A stretch of 64,000 bases of DNA, taken from Photobacterium sp. SKA34 (GTDB lineage: Bacteria > Pseudomonadota > Gammaproteobacteria > Enterobacterales > Vibrionaceae). The notes under the pieces are model-generated. The model worked only from the letters and a program-made list of their open reading frames with translations. It searched no databases and was not told where the DNA came from. The DNA lies in NCBI RefSeq assembly GCF_000153325.1, contig NZ_CH724141.1, forward strand, positions 296,447 through 360,446, read 5' to 3'. Positions 19,063 to 27,453 of the stretch are shown here, in pieces (the first letter of the stretch is position 1; the number at the start of each line of letters is the position of its first letter). The position numbers were made by a program, and so were the translations under genes.

Positions 19063-19235
19063 AGTTTAAACCCCGCTTTATTTGAATAGAAAAGATAATA
19101 AAAAAGCGATACCGTAGAAAAACAGTGTCGCTTTTATTTGAGTGTCATATTTTACCTCGTTTTCTATGTTTTCGGCGGTATAAATCAAACTCATGAATAC
19201 CTATAATTGATAATTGAAATATCCAATCTAGAACA
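18914..19235 (+). repeat. Left copy of a diverged direct repeat of about 320 bp
   Basis: Covers the last 50 codons of the DUF218 gene, its terminator, and a decayed copy of the end of a small membrane-protein gene (minus strand). It matches 24331-24645 at roughly 85% by eye in the core. In this copy the DUF218 end is functional and the small-gene end is a remnant. Confidence 0.8.
19102..19136. terminator. Bidirectional terminator after the DUF218 gene
   Basis: A stem of AAAAGCGATAC with GTGTCGCTTTT around a 12-base loop, with A-run and T-run flanks. A diverged version of the same hairpin lies at 24519-24552 in the right repeat copy. Confidence 0.8.
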
Positions 19236-19730
19236 CTCACATATTATATATATCCTCATATTTTATCCCTCCTATGAATAGGTATCAATCGACTTCTATA
19301 ATCACAACACTCACCTATATAAAATCTATTTATCATTTTGAGCATAATGAATATTAAATGACACAATGTAACAATCATAACCTATTGTAAGCTACCGTTA
19401 CATATGTTACATTTCAGTATTAATAATAAAAAAGTCCTAACATAAATTAATAATTAAACTCTGATATATATCAACCAACCATTTAAAATATCCAAAAATA
19501 ACAAGTCACAATTGATTAATATCCTTCCATAAATGAAACAAACAATTTAAAAACAGATACTTGCATTACATTTTCATTCTTAATCGGAATGAAAACCTCA
19601 AAACCCATATAAAAAAATAATATTAATGAATCAATCACACAAAATTATAATTAGCTAGGAGAAATTAAATTAAAAAAATAATTAATATTGTATCGCTAGG
19701 TATAAACAGATAAATATTAATAGGTACAAT
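19236..19730. other. AT-rich intergenic region upstream of the GH3 gene
   Basis: About 500 bases without a gene. It contains an inverted repeat AATGTAAC/GTTACATT (19365-19372 with 19406-19413) enclosing TGTAA/TTACA (19386-19390 with 19398-19402), a possible operator. The rest is very AT-rich with no further feature I can support. Confidence 0.5.
19365..19413. promoter_or_regulatory. Nested inverted repeats, possible operator for the GH3 gene
   Basis: Outer arms AATGTAAC and GTTACATT are perfect complements spaced by 33 bases; inner arms TGTAA and TTACA are spaced by 7. Repeated TGTAA half-sites suggest binding by a dimeric regulator about 320 bases before the GH3 start. The regulator is not identified. 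Confidence 0.3.
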
Positions 19731-22493
19731 ATGAAGCAAAAAATTTCTTTATTAAGCGCAGCTATTCTAAGTGTCTTAGTTATGGGTTGTAATCACGATA
19801 ATTCAGTCACCCCCGACCCAACACCAAAAACTAAACTTCCTTATTATAAAGAATGGCCATCAATAAAAAGCGCAATTCCTAAAAACCAAAATATTGAAGA
19901 TGAAGTTGCTAATATTGTTTCGCAAATGACCTTAGAAGAAAAAATAGGTCAAATGATTCAGCCGGATCTACGTGAAATAACGCCACAAGAAGCGGCTGTA
20001 TATAAAATTGGTTCAATCCTAAATGGCGGTGGTGCTTGGCCGAACAACAATAAACATGCTTCAGCGGAAGATTGGGCGAAAGAAGCTGATAAATACTGGC
20101 TAGCAGTAAAAGGAGCATACGAAGACCGACCTTTTAACATTCCATTTATGTGGGCAACAGATACAGTACATGGAGACAATAACGTCTTTAGAGCAACCGT
20201 CTTTCCTCATAATATAGGACTAGGAGCAGCCCACGATCCTGAACTTATTGAACAAATTGGTGCAGCTACTGCTGAAGAAATTACAGCAACAGGCTTAGAC
20301 TGGACATTCGCCCCTACCGTTACAACGCCACGTGATTATCGTTGGGGCCGTGTATATGAAGGTTATTCAGAAGATCCTGAGATCGTCTGGAAATATGCAG
20401 GCAAAATGGTTAAAGGCTTGCAAGGCGATGTTGAAGGTCTGAAATCAGACAAACACGTTCTGTCCAATGTAAAACACTGGGTTGGTGACGGCGGCACTAC
20501 AGATGGTGTTGATCGAGGTGAAAATCATTACACCGAAGAATACTTACGTAATATTCATGCAACAGGCTATTTCTCAGGTTTAAAGGCGGGTGCACAAGTA
20601 GTAATGAGTTCATTTAACTCATGGCACAACGAGGCCAACTACGATATGGATGAAAATGACAACATCACTTACAACAAAAAAATCCACGGTAGTAAATACC
20701 TCATCACCGATGTATTGAAAAACCAATTAGGGTTCGATGGTTTAGTAGTTACCGATTGGAATGGTCAAGGTGAAGTCAGCGGTTGTACAGCCAGTGATTG
20801 TCCTGCTGCAGTAAATGCCGGTAATGATATATTCATGGTAACGTCAAGAGCTGATTGGCAAAGCTTTTACAACAATACCATCGAAGAAGTTAACAAAGGC
20901 ATTATTCCAATGGAAAGAATTGATGATGCTGTTACCCGTATTTTGAGAGTGAAAATGAGAGCAGGCTTATGGAATAAGCCAATGCCATCAGAACGAAGCA
21001 ATGCAGGCAACGAAGGTATTCTTGGATCAGAGGCACACCGAAGTATTGCCCGTAAAGCGGTTAGCGAATCTTTAACTTTATTAAAGAATGACGAGAATAC
21101 CCTACCGCTGGCAAATGATGCCCAATACCTGATCACAGGCTCTGCAATGGATAATATCCAAAAACAAACGGGTGGTTGGAGTATCACATGGCAAGGTGGT
21201 GAAAACACTATGGATGACTTCCCTGGTGCACAAACCATGCTAATGACACTGAAACAACAAGTAGGTGAAGAAAACGTAACGACCGATGTCAACATGGCAG
21301 ATACAGAAAAAACCACAGCTATTGTCGTTATTGGTGAAGACCCTTATGCAGAAATGATGGGAGATATTAAATCTTCACAAACGTTAGATTTTTCAACCAT
21401 CAAGCCAAGTTACAAAGAAGATTTAGAAACCATTTTAGATCTTAAATCTCGCGGTTTTAAAGTTGTCACTGTATTCTATTCAGGTCGCCCACTATACGTA
21501 AACGAGATCATTAATAACTCAGATGCATTTATTGCAGCATGGTTACCGGGTACAGAAGCAGGAGGTATTACGGACGTGTTATTCGCTAAAGGTGGAGCTG
21601 ATTTCAACGGCAGATTGTCTTACTCATGGCCTAACACTAAGTGTTCAACCACCATTAACCGTCACGCACCAAATATCGTTGACTATGCGACGCCAGAAAT
21701 GGAACAAGATATTGACGGTGAGCATGCACCGCTATTCCCATACGGCTACGGCTTAAGCTATAACGGTGGTAGCGATGTTAAACCACTAACAGACGATCTT
21801 GATAACTTAGATCTAGATCCAAGAAATTGGGGTTGTGGTCAAGATAAACCTGATGACGGAAAAGCGACTGATCCTCTCGAGCTATTTGGTAAGAGTTCAA
21901 CCCAAGAATATATTGCCAAAATTGATGGACAAGCCAATGGTTGGAATGCCATAAATGTATCTATTAATGGAGAAACTTCAATTGGCTCCATTACCACCAA
22001 GCCGATCACACGAGAGTTCCAGCAAGACACATTAAATGTCAACTTTTCAGGTGAAACGGATGAATTCATTGATAATAGTGCTGCAGAGCTATTCTTAGAA
22101 GCGCCTGACGGTAGCAAAACCGACCGCAATGCTTATTTAAATGCAGAATCTACCTTACAATTTGATGTTGCGATGATAGAAAAAGCACCAGAAGATTTTA
22201 AATTGTCGATGCATTGTGAGTGGCCATGTCACGGTGAAGTAAATATCAGTAAAGTGATGCCTCAACCTGTTACAAACCCAGGTAAAAATGACTATACCAC
22301 CATTAAGATACCATTGAAGTGTTTTGAAGATTCGGGTGAAAATTTTGCTAATTTAAACCGTCCGTTCTTGATTTACTCAACACAAAAAGCAAACTTTAAT
22401 ATTGGTAATATTCGCTATGTACCAAAAGTGGTTGATGCCGCAGAAGATGCTATTCCATGTGATCAGTTAAAAGATGTATTAGCTCAGCAATAA
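19731..22493 (+). CDS. Glycoside hydrolase family 3 beta-glucosidase lipoprotein
   Basis: Large (920 aa) exported exo-beta-glucosidase-type enzyme that would cleave glucose from beta-glucans such as laminarin or from cello-oligosaccharides. A lipobox VMGC places the lipid Cys at residue 20. The GH3 N-terminal barrel includes KIGQMIQPDLREIT, WATDTVHGDNNV, and the nucleophile motif VVTDWNG with D342. The second GH3 domain includes SLTLLKNDENTLPL and YGYGLSY. A C-terminal extra domain of about 200 aa resembles the ExoP-type carbohydrate-binding extension of marine GH3 enzymes. It lies alone between direct repeats, so probable acquired cargo. A terminator follows directly. Confidence 0.88.
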   Translation: MKQKISLLSAAILSVLVMGCNHDNSVTPDPTPKTKLPYYKEWPSIKSAIPKNQNIEDEVANIVSQMTLEEKIGQMIQPDLREITPQEAAVYKIGSILNGGGAWPNNNKHASAEDWAKEADKYWLAVKGAYEDRPFNIPFMWATDTVHGDNNVFRATVFPHNIGLGAAHDPELIEQIGAATAEEITATGLDWTFAPTVTTPRDYRWGRVYEGYSEDPEIVWKYAGKMVKGLQGDVEGLKSDKHVLSNVKHWVGDGGTTDGVDRGENHYTEEYLRNIHATGYFSGLKAGAQVVMSSFNSWHNEANYDMDENDNITYNKKIHGSKYLITDVLKNQLGFDGLVVTDWNGQGEVSGCTASDCPAAVNAGNDIFMVTSRADWQSFYNNTIEEVNKGIIPMERIDDAVTRILRVKMRAGLWNKPMPSERSNAGNEGILGSEAHRSIARKAVSESLTLLKNDENTLPLANDAQYLITGSAMDNIQKQTGGWSITWQGGENTMDDFPGAQTMLMTLKQQVGEENVTTDVNMADTEKTTAIVVIGEDPYAEMMGDIKSSQTLDFSTIKPSYKEDLETILDLKSRGFKVVTVFYSGRPLYVNEIINNSDAFIAAWLPGTEAGGITDVLFAKGGADFNGRLSYSWPNTKCSTTINRHAPNIVDYATPEMEQDIDGEHAPLFPYGYGLSYNGGSDVKPLTDDLDNLDLDPRNWGCGQDKPDDGKATDPLELFGKSSTQEYIAKIDGQANGWNAINVSINGETSIGSITTKPITREFQQDTLNVNFSGETDEFIDNSAAELFLEAPDGSKTDRNAYLNAESTLQFDVAMIEKAPEDFKLSMHCEWPCHGEVNISKVMPQPVTNPGKNDYTTIKIPLKCFEDSGENFANLNRPFLIYSTQKANFNIGNIRYVPKVVDAAEDAIPCDQLKDVLAQQ

Positions 22494-22500
22494 TTTATAT

Positions 22501-22526
22501 AAGCCCTGCTCTCGCAGGGCTTTATT
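22501..22526 (+). terminator. Rho-independent terminator after the GH3 gene
   Basis: An eight-base-pair perfect stem (AAGCCCTG with CAGGGCTT) with a six-base loop followed by a T-rich tract, eight bases past the GH3 stop. Confidence 0.85.
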
Positions 22527-22535
22527 TTCTCAAAT

Positions 22536-22582
22536 CAATACTCAATACTCAATACTCAATACTCAATACTCAATACTCAATA
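22536..22582 (+). repeat. Heptanucleotide tandem repeat (CAATACT)6
   Basis: Six perfect copies of CAATACT plus a partial seventh lie just downstream of the GH3 terminator. It is non-coding here. Such short tandem arrays change copy number readily. Confidence 0.95.
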
Positions 22583-22707
22583 ACAGGTTAATTAACCCTA
22601 TCAGCGACAGCAATAAAAACACCACCATAAAGACAGCATTGAACACTAAAAGTCTTTATTCCTTTTTACTGATTGCGTCATGGCAAAATTCAGCCTATTT
22701 CTAAGTT

Positions 22708-22908
22708 CTATTTTCTTTTTTTCTTTACGCTTTTTACCTCTAAAGCTAAACCACCTTCCAAAACTAGCCATATAGGAAGCCCACCGACAAATTATGGATA
22801 AGGTATATAAGAGCCAAACGAATTTTTACCTATCATGTCACCAAAGGAAGTAAAAACACTTAATGAGAATAAGGCGACAAGATAAAAAACAAGCATTACG
22901 TTTGTCAT
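22708..22908 (-). pseudogene. Small membrane protein gene with internal stop
   Basis: A 66-codon frame begins at an ATG with an AGGA ribosome binding site 8 bases upstream. It encodes MTNVMLVFYLVALFSLSVF, then a polar stretch ending SYIPYP, and is interrupted by TAA at codon 39 (22792-22794). The same frame continues with a second hydrophobic segment (GGLPIWLVLEGGLAL) and a basic tail (VKSVKKKRK) to TAG. Two hydrophobic segments plus a Lys/Arg tail resemble the layout of the intact small protein at 24562-24777, so the two may be distant relatives. It looks like a one-codon nonsense pseudogene. Confidence 0.55.
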
Positions 22909-23348
22909 ATTAAATATCCTTATCGAAATTAATAATTAAAATCGTCTTTTTGTCTCATTAATATACCTATAGCTATCAAGCTGAAAAGGAAGTATTAACT
23001 TGTTATAAAAATGTTATCTTTAGCCATAAAAAATAATGCTGTGCAAACTTATGTGTCGAATTCGCAATAAAAAGACAAGCAGTCTTAAATTCTTTTCTAT
23101 AGACTCTCATCAATTATAATATCGGCTAAGGGGGAATAACCTCTTAAAGACATATCAATAAGTGCCTCATTTTAAATAAAATTACATATATACAAATCAT
23201 TTTAAAACTTTGGTTTACTGTAGTATGGAACACCTATCAATAGTTAAAAAATTTGATAATCCGCTTCTTTGCACTAGTCGTATAAAGTTAAAAATAAATT
23301 TCAATAACACCCTACTTTGAACTTGTTTGAAATGGAAAGCTCAGATTT
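22909..23348. other. AT-rich non-coding region
   Basis: Between the broken small gene and the binding-protein terminator I see no convincing coding frame or structured element. Short AT-rich tracts only. Confidence 0.4.
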
Positions 23349-23386
23349 AAAAGGCTGCACCTAGCGACAAAGAATGCAGCCTTTTG
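23349..23386. terminator. Bidirectional terminator
   Basis: An 11-base-pair perfect stem (AAAAGGCTGCA at 23349-23359 with its complement at 23375-23385). It ends the minus-strand binding-protein transcript. Confidence 0.85.
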
Positions 23387-23424
23387 ACTTTTAACCTACT
23401 TAAAATAGATGCTGAACTTAAATG

Positions 23425-24273
23425 TTAAAATGGACAGTACTGAGCCTCTTCTTTATACTTTGTTGTTAGAGATTCTTGATACCACTTTTTCATATTGGCT
23501 TTATTTGAATCAATAAAATTATTCATCGCTAGAATTATTTCTTCGCCTGACTCTGTTTTATTTGCCATATAAACTTTATATGTCTCTGGGTTATTAATTA
23601 AAGCGATACCTAACCCCTTATTACTTAATACTGAATCTGGCAATTTAGAGCGATATTGAATTTCAATTGAATCAGTAAACATCACATATGGTGATAATTG
23701 ATACTTTTTAAAGCAATCAAAAACAGCAAGGTTACTTTCTAGAACATTTATCGTTGCTTTTGAAATGATTTCATTTGCAAACTTTTCATTAGTCCCCCCC
23801 TTGTTTTCTAATATCGTATTTTCTTTTTTATCAATATCTTTAAAGCTGTTGAATAATTCATCATTATCTTTAGTAAAAACAGCTGCTTTTTGATTTTTTG
23901 CCACTGATTTTGATAAATAGAAGTCTTTACTGCGATCTTTAGTATATGTAATCCCACCCATTGCTATATCACACTTGCCTGATTTTAAATCATCACTCAA
24001 ATCTTTCCATGTAGTTCTTGTAAATGCCAAGTTCAGATTTAAATGCTTAGCAAAATTGGCCGCGACGATTGGTGCAAACCCCTCAAACGTATTTTTCTCG
24101 GAATTAAAAGATGTTAATGGCGGGTAATCTCCAGTTGTACAAACAGTAAGCGTGTTATCCGTAATGGTGTTAAATTGAATATTATTGGATTCAGTTGAAG
24201 CATTAGACACCATTGGTGTCGCAATTAGAGATAATAAGAATAATTTTTTGATACTCGCACTTACATCGTTCAC
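23425..24273 (-). CDS. Family-3 periplasmic substrate-binding protein (amino-acid type or cyclohexadienyl-dehydratase-like)
   Basis: Periplasmic protein of 282 aa with a signal peptide ending near SNAS. The SBP_bac_3 fold is visible: LTVCTTGDYPPLTSFN, FEGFAPIVAANFAKHL, GKCDIAMGGITYTKDRSKDF (the conserved second-lobe entry), and a C-terminal LAMNNFIDS. Members bind polar amino acids for ABC import, but stand-alone relatives include secreted cyclohexadienyl dehydratase (PheC), which has very similar sequence. No ABC permease is beside it, which makes an enzyme or sensor role possible. It lies inside the repeat-flanked segment, with its promoter next to the right repeat. Confidence 0.7.
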   Translation of the reverse strand: MNDVSASIKKLFLLSLIATPMVSNASTESNNIQFNTITDNTLTVCTTGDYPPLTSFNSEKNTFEGFAPIVAANFAKHLNLNLAFTRTTWKDLSDDLKSGKCDIAMGGITYTKDRSKDFYLSKSVAKNQKAAVFTKDNDELFNSFKDIDKKENTILENKGGTNEKFANEIISKATINVLESNLAVFDCFKKYQLSPYVMFTDSIEIQYRSKLPDSVLSNKGLGIALINNPETYKVYMANKTESGEEIILAMNNFIDSNKANMKKWYQESLTTKYKEEAQYCPF

Positions 24274-24329
24274 TCAATTGTCCTTAGCAAAAATGCAGTT
24301 ATAGAATTATAACTGTCAGTCTCCCACTA

Positions 24330-24479
24330 TACATCACCTTTGATATGGTATGTTCCCTAGGCAAACCACTTAAAGAATTAGCAACACCGAATGATGGTGA
24401 ATTGTTAGGTATTTACCGTGATGCCCTACGTACTTATATCATATGGAGTTACCGTTTATATCCGTTGGATTCACGTTAA
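24330..24479 (+). pseudogene. C-terminal remnant of a second DUF218 gene
   Basis: Fifty codons in an intact frame (KPLKELATPNDGELLGIYRD and so on to a TAA) match the end of the DUF218 gene at 17965-19062. There is no start or N-terminal part. It is the coding part of the right direct repeat. Confidence 0.8.
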
Positions 24480-24645
24480 GGTTTAACACCCAATTCATTT
24501 GAATAGAAAAAATAATAAAAAAGCGATGCTGTATAGGTAAAGCGTTGCTTTTATTTGAGCCTCATACCTTACCTCGTTTTCTGTGTTTCAAGGCGGTATA
24601 AATCAAACTCACCAATGCCAATAACTGAAACAGCCAAAACAGAGG
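24331..24645 (+). repeat. Right copy of the diverged direct repeat
   Basis: Matches 18914-19235. Here the DUF218 end is a remnant while the convergent small membrane-protein gene is intact, the mirror image of the left copy. Together they bracket about 5.1 kb carrying the GH3 and binding-protein genes. Confidence 0.8.
24519..24552. terminator. Terminator in the right repeat copy
   Basis: AAAAGCGATGCT pairs with AGCGTTGCTTTT (12 base pairs with wobbles), flanked by A-run and T-run. It is the counterpart of the hairpin at 19102-19136 and now serves the small membrane-protein gene. Confidence 0.75.
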
Positions 24646-24777
24646 AATAAAACCAAACGATTCAATTAACACACCATTGTCATCGACATAAGAACCTTTA
24701 TAGGCGTATACAGCCAGACATCCCCATCCGATAAGGCTCAGAAGGATAGTTATTCTGTATTTACTAATTAATTTCAT
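24562..24777 (-). CDS. Small two-helix membrane protein
   Basis: Hypothetical inner-membrane protein of 71 aa. Two hydrophobic segments (about residues 9-26 and 43-63) flank a short polar loop (YKGSYVDDNGVL), with a basic C-terminal tail (HRKRGKV) that would sit in the cytoplasm. No function is known. A decayed copy of its 3' end lies at 19142-19235. Confidence 0.6.
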   Translation of the reverse strand: MKLISKYRITILLSLIGWGCLAVYAYKGSYVDDNGVLIESFGFIPLFWLFQLLALVSLIYTALKHRKRGKV

Positions 24778-25103
24778 CTGAGTCTACCTTTACATACTCA
24801 CTCAAGCGAAACTCAATTTGGATTATGTATACCTTATCCAATCTACTTTAAAAAGTATGCTAACTCAGTCCCGAAAGAATCGCGTAGTGATCACACAGTT
24901 TATGTAGATGACTAACTCGCTTTTGGACAGAAATGAGTTAGACAGTTTACTATATTAAGACTGCACGAAATTAGGAAAGCAAAGTAACCCCCTGTTAATA
25001 TATGAGCAACGCAACATCGAAGCTCCCGCAACCACCACCTTAAACACCTAAACCAAAGACAAACCTACAACGCCGAATGTAATAAACCATGTTGATTACT
25101 TTG
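24778..25103. other. Intergenic region with a 30-nt hairpin
   Basis: No gene. It contains the stem-loop at 24912-24941 that recurs on the far side of the DUF2971 gene. The rest shows no supported feature. Confidence 0.4.
24912..24941. repeat. 30-nt hairpin, copy 1
   Basis: CTAACTC pairs with GAGTTAG around a 16-base loop. A similar 30-base hairpin of the same length lies at 26012-26041, so the two flank the DUF2971 gene. Confidence 0.5.
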
Positions 25104-25733
25104 TTATAAACAACTGATTATACGGCAATATTTCTTTATCTTTTTAGATTTAATAATAATAGGTTGAATATTATCCTTAGTAGATAACCAAATACTTCTC
25201 ACCTCTTTTTGGTAAGAATATTCGTTTTCTTTAATCAATGCTGGATGTACTCCGGAATCAAAGTCATGTGGCATTCGGCGAGACTGATACTTGCACTTAT
25301 AACTACCTTGATACAAACCTTTATGCTTTAGTGATTTACTGATACATTTTAAAAAGTTTTCAGGCTGTTCAATGGCCACACATGAATCATATCCAAAGTC
25401 TCTCATTGCAGACTCATCAAACTCGTAAGTTGTACAGTAAATATAGAAATCAGGACTAGTTTGAGGTTTTTCTAACGTAAGCCCTGATATATTTAATGTT
25501 GCGTCTTCCTCTAACTTGAAAAAAGACTTAGTAAACTCTGGCTGATTAGCAGTAGACCAACAAGCTTGATCTACGCCCATGTATGTTGATTTAGTTCCTT
25601 CTTTATTATCACCAATTTCTTGTCCATGCTTTTCTTCATCTCGAAATTCATACAAAGTACCAATCCTCAATGAACCCTGCTCTACTAGCAGCTTCGCATG
25701 CTCTTTTTTCATATATTTATATAGAACACCCAT
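25104..25733 (-). CDS. DUF2971-like protein
   Basis: Cytoplasmic protein of 209 aa matching the DUF2971 pattern: N-terminal LYKYMKKEHAKLLVEQGSLR (the typical start), RIGTLYEFRDEEKHGQE, a central CTTYEFDESAMRDFGYDSC, and a C-terminal QKEVRSIWL. The family occurs mostly in accessory DNA and has no settled biochemical role. It is monocistronic, AT-rich, and flanked by a repeated hairpin, which fits an acquired gene. Confidence 0.65.
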   Translation of the reverse strand: MGVLYKYMKKEHAKLLVEQGSLRIGTLYEFRDEEKHGQEIGDNKEGTKSTYMGVDQACWSTANQPEFTKSFFKLEEDATLNISGLTLEKPQTSPDFYIYCTTYEFDESAMRDFGYDSCVAIEQPENFLKCISKSLKHKGLYQGSYKCKYQSRRMPHDFDSGVHPALIKENEYSYQKEVRSIWLSTKDNIQPIIIKSKKIKKYCRIISCL

Positions 25734-25773
25734 ATTTCACCTTTTAGCTTATAACAATTTATTAGTAGGATAA

Positions 25774-26156
25774 TTGCCCGATTTTATCACTCGAATATAT
25801 TCATAATAACAAATTTTTTCATTTAATATCAACAAGTTAAATTGTCAATCAAAGATAAAAATGGGCACTATTCCGTATAAATCACACTAAGTGACTCATA
25901 ATGGAGTGGATGATTTATTAAGTGATGAAAGAGAGCAAATCGAAAATTGTCAGCAAGTGTAATATTTCGAGGCACTGATTAGTTTCTATATAAGAAGTAT
26001 GGGATACGCTTCTAACACGTTTTGGGGCAAATACGAGTTAGCAAGAAAGCTAACCCATTGAATAGTTAACTCATCGTGATCATCGACTTGCTTCACAACC
26101 CAATAACAGGTAGAAATACGCACAGCGATTTTCATCTTATATAGGTTGTTTACAAC
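25774..26156. other. Intergenic region upstream of the nitroreductase gene
   Basis: Holds the second 30-nt hairpin (26012-26041). A short interrupted frame near 25862-25962 is too weak to call. Nothing else is supported. Confidence 0.4.
26012..26041. repeat. 30-nt hairpin, copy 2
   Basis: CTAACACG pairs with CGAGTTAG with one mismatch around a 14-base loop. It resembles the hairpin at 24912-24941 in length, arms and the TTTTGG loop start. Confidence 0.5.
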
Positions 26157-26948
26157 ATGATCGATACACCTGAAAAAGAACGCACTGGGTCTAGTTCACC
26201 AGCGTCTTTACCATTAACAACATCGTCCAAAGCCGAACAATATGCCGAATTGGTGCATAGCCGTCGTTCGGTACGTAAATATGATGCATACAGTGCTTTC
26301 GATCATGAAGCGGTAACCCGTGCACTTAATCTCGCCACCTTGTCCCCTAACAGTTCAAACATGCAATTGTGGCAATTTCATCGTGTTGTCAGTGATGATA
26401 AACGCGAACAACTGGCAAAGCTGTGTATGGGGCAAAATGCGGCAAAAACGGCACGCGAGTTAATTGTTATCACCACTACGCCTTATAAGTGGAAACAGCG
26501 TGCGAAAATGAATGCGGCACAAATTCGAGATGCCTTTAATGGCCGTGAAGATGCTACGTCTAAACGCGCTGTTAAATATTATGAAAAGCTGATCCCGTTT
26601 TTATACCGTAACGATCGCTTTGGTATCATGGGCGCTATTCGTAAGGTAATTGTGGCGTATTTAGGGCGTAAAAAGCCGATGGTACGTGAAGTGAGTAAGG
26701 CGGATTTACGTGTGTGCCTACATAAAAGCACATCCCTTGCGGCGATGACCTTTATGACGGCAATGCGCGCGGAAGGTTACGATACCTGCCCAATGGAAGG
26801 TTTTGATTCTAAGCGTGTTAAGCAACTGCTTGGTTTAAACCCTAAAGATGAAATCACTATGATTATTGGTTGTGGCCCTCGCGCTGAAGACGGCATTTAT
26901 GGCGACCGCCATCGTGTAGACAACAGCGAAGTAATTATTAAGCACTGA
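26157..26948 (+). CDS. Nitroreductase-family protein
   Basis: FMN-dependent NAD(P)H oxidoreductase of 263 aa. The FMN phosphate-binding start is VHSRRSVRKYDAYSAFDHE, followed by ALNLATLSPNSSNMQLWQFH, and the C-terminal half has GYDTCPMEGFDSKRVKQLLG and IIGCGPR. These are characteristic of the nitroreductase fold. It reduces nitro compounds, quinones or similar; the natural substrate is unknown. The ribosome binding site before 26157 is weak and the first 25 residues are poorly conserved, so a later start is possible. A terminator follows. Confidence 0.8.
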   Translation: MIDTPEKERTGSSSPASLPLTTSSKAEQYAELVHSRRSVRKYDAYSAFDHEAVTRALNLATLSPNSSNMQLWQFHRVVSDDKREQLAKLCMGQNAAKTARELIVITTTPYKWKQRAKMNAAQIRDAFNGREDATSKRAVKYYEKLIPFLYRNDRFGIMGAIRKVIVAYLGRKKPMVREVSKADLRVCLHKSTSLAAMTFMTAMRAEGYDTCPMEGFDSKRVKQLLGLNPKDEITMIIGCGPRAEDGIYGDRHRVDNSEVIIKH

Positions 26949-26967
26949 TCCCTTGCCTAGCAATGTG

Positions 26968-26998
26968 GCGGAATGAATTAGTCTTCCGCCATTTTTTC
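26968..26998 (+). terminator. Rho-independent terminator after the nitroreductase gene
   Basis: GGCGGAA (26968-26974) pairs with TTCCGCC (26985-26991), followed by ATTTTTTC. Confidence 0.8.
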
Positions 26999-27020
26999 TC
27001 ACCTTTTGCTCTTCCTCATC

Positions 27021-27173
27021 ACAATAATTACTTGCTATACACCACAAAGAATCACGCCTACCGGTAAGGGCATACACTTAGGCGATGTTTTATCTGGGGT
27101 TAAGCTACAAGCCGACAGAAATAAGCAAGATATGAGTAGTAGTAGTTTCATGGTTAATGCGCGCTTTTTGTAA
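27021..27173 (+). pseudogene. C-terminal remnant of an exported or outer-membrane protein
   Basis: A start-less open frame encodes TPQRITPTGKGIHLGDVLSG, then VKLQADRNKQDM and ends FMVNARFL. The end resembles a beta-barrel terminal strand, so an outer-membrane protein is possible, but I do not recognise a family. It starts immediately after the nitroreductase terminator and has no upstream coding part. Confidence 0.4.
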
Positions 27174-27453
27174 TTGAATGGTGTTTTATCTAAAACGACT
27201 TCATTTAAAAAGCACTTGAATATAGCGCATAAATATCTTGTTACAGTTACCTATTAGTTCTGCATGCTGTTCATCTTAGATACAGAAAACTCACAAGTAA
27301 TTATATTATAAGTAAGGTTTTTATTACTTTGAGCCAATTTTGGAACTCATTAATAACTGTTATGCGTTACTTTCTAATACCTTTTATTCACGCTAACAAG
27401 GTTATGTGTTGATGTTACGATTATTAGCTGTTGCTTCATCACTGTTCATTACA
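27174..27453. other. Non-coding region with an orphan signal-peptide-like frame
   Basis: At 27412-27462 an ATG opens a 16-codon frame MLRLLAVASSLFITLV that reads like the start of a signal peptide and then stops at the edge of the EAL gene. This may be the 5' scrap of a lost secreted-protein gene. No other feature is seen. Confidence 0.3.

Noticed and set aside
20867..21316. 149-codon minus-strand frame within the GH3 gene
   Set aside because: Antisense shadow of a well-supported GH3 domain; Cys/Ser/Phe-rich composition typical of a complement frame.
22536..22582. Possible CRISPR-like array
   Set aside because: Units are 7 bases with no spacers; it is a simple tandem repeat.
25862..25962. 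Short interrupted frame upstream of the nitroreductase gene
   Set aside because: Less than 35 codons with an internal stop and no ribosome binding site or similarity; not enough to call a remnant.
24912..26041. Integron attC sites around the DUF2971 gene
   Set aside because: The 30-nt hairpins lack the inner L sites and length of attC, and only one end partly matches GTTRRRY; reported only as repeated hairpins.
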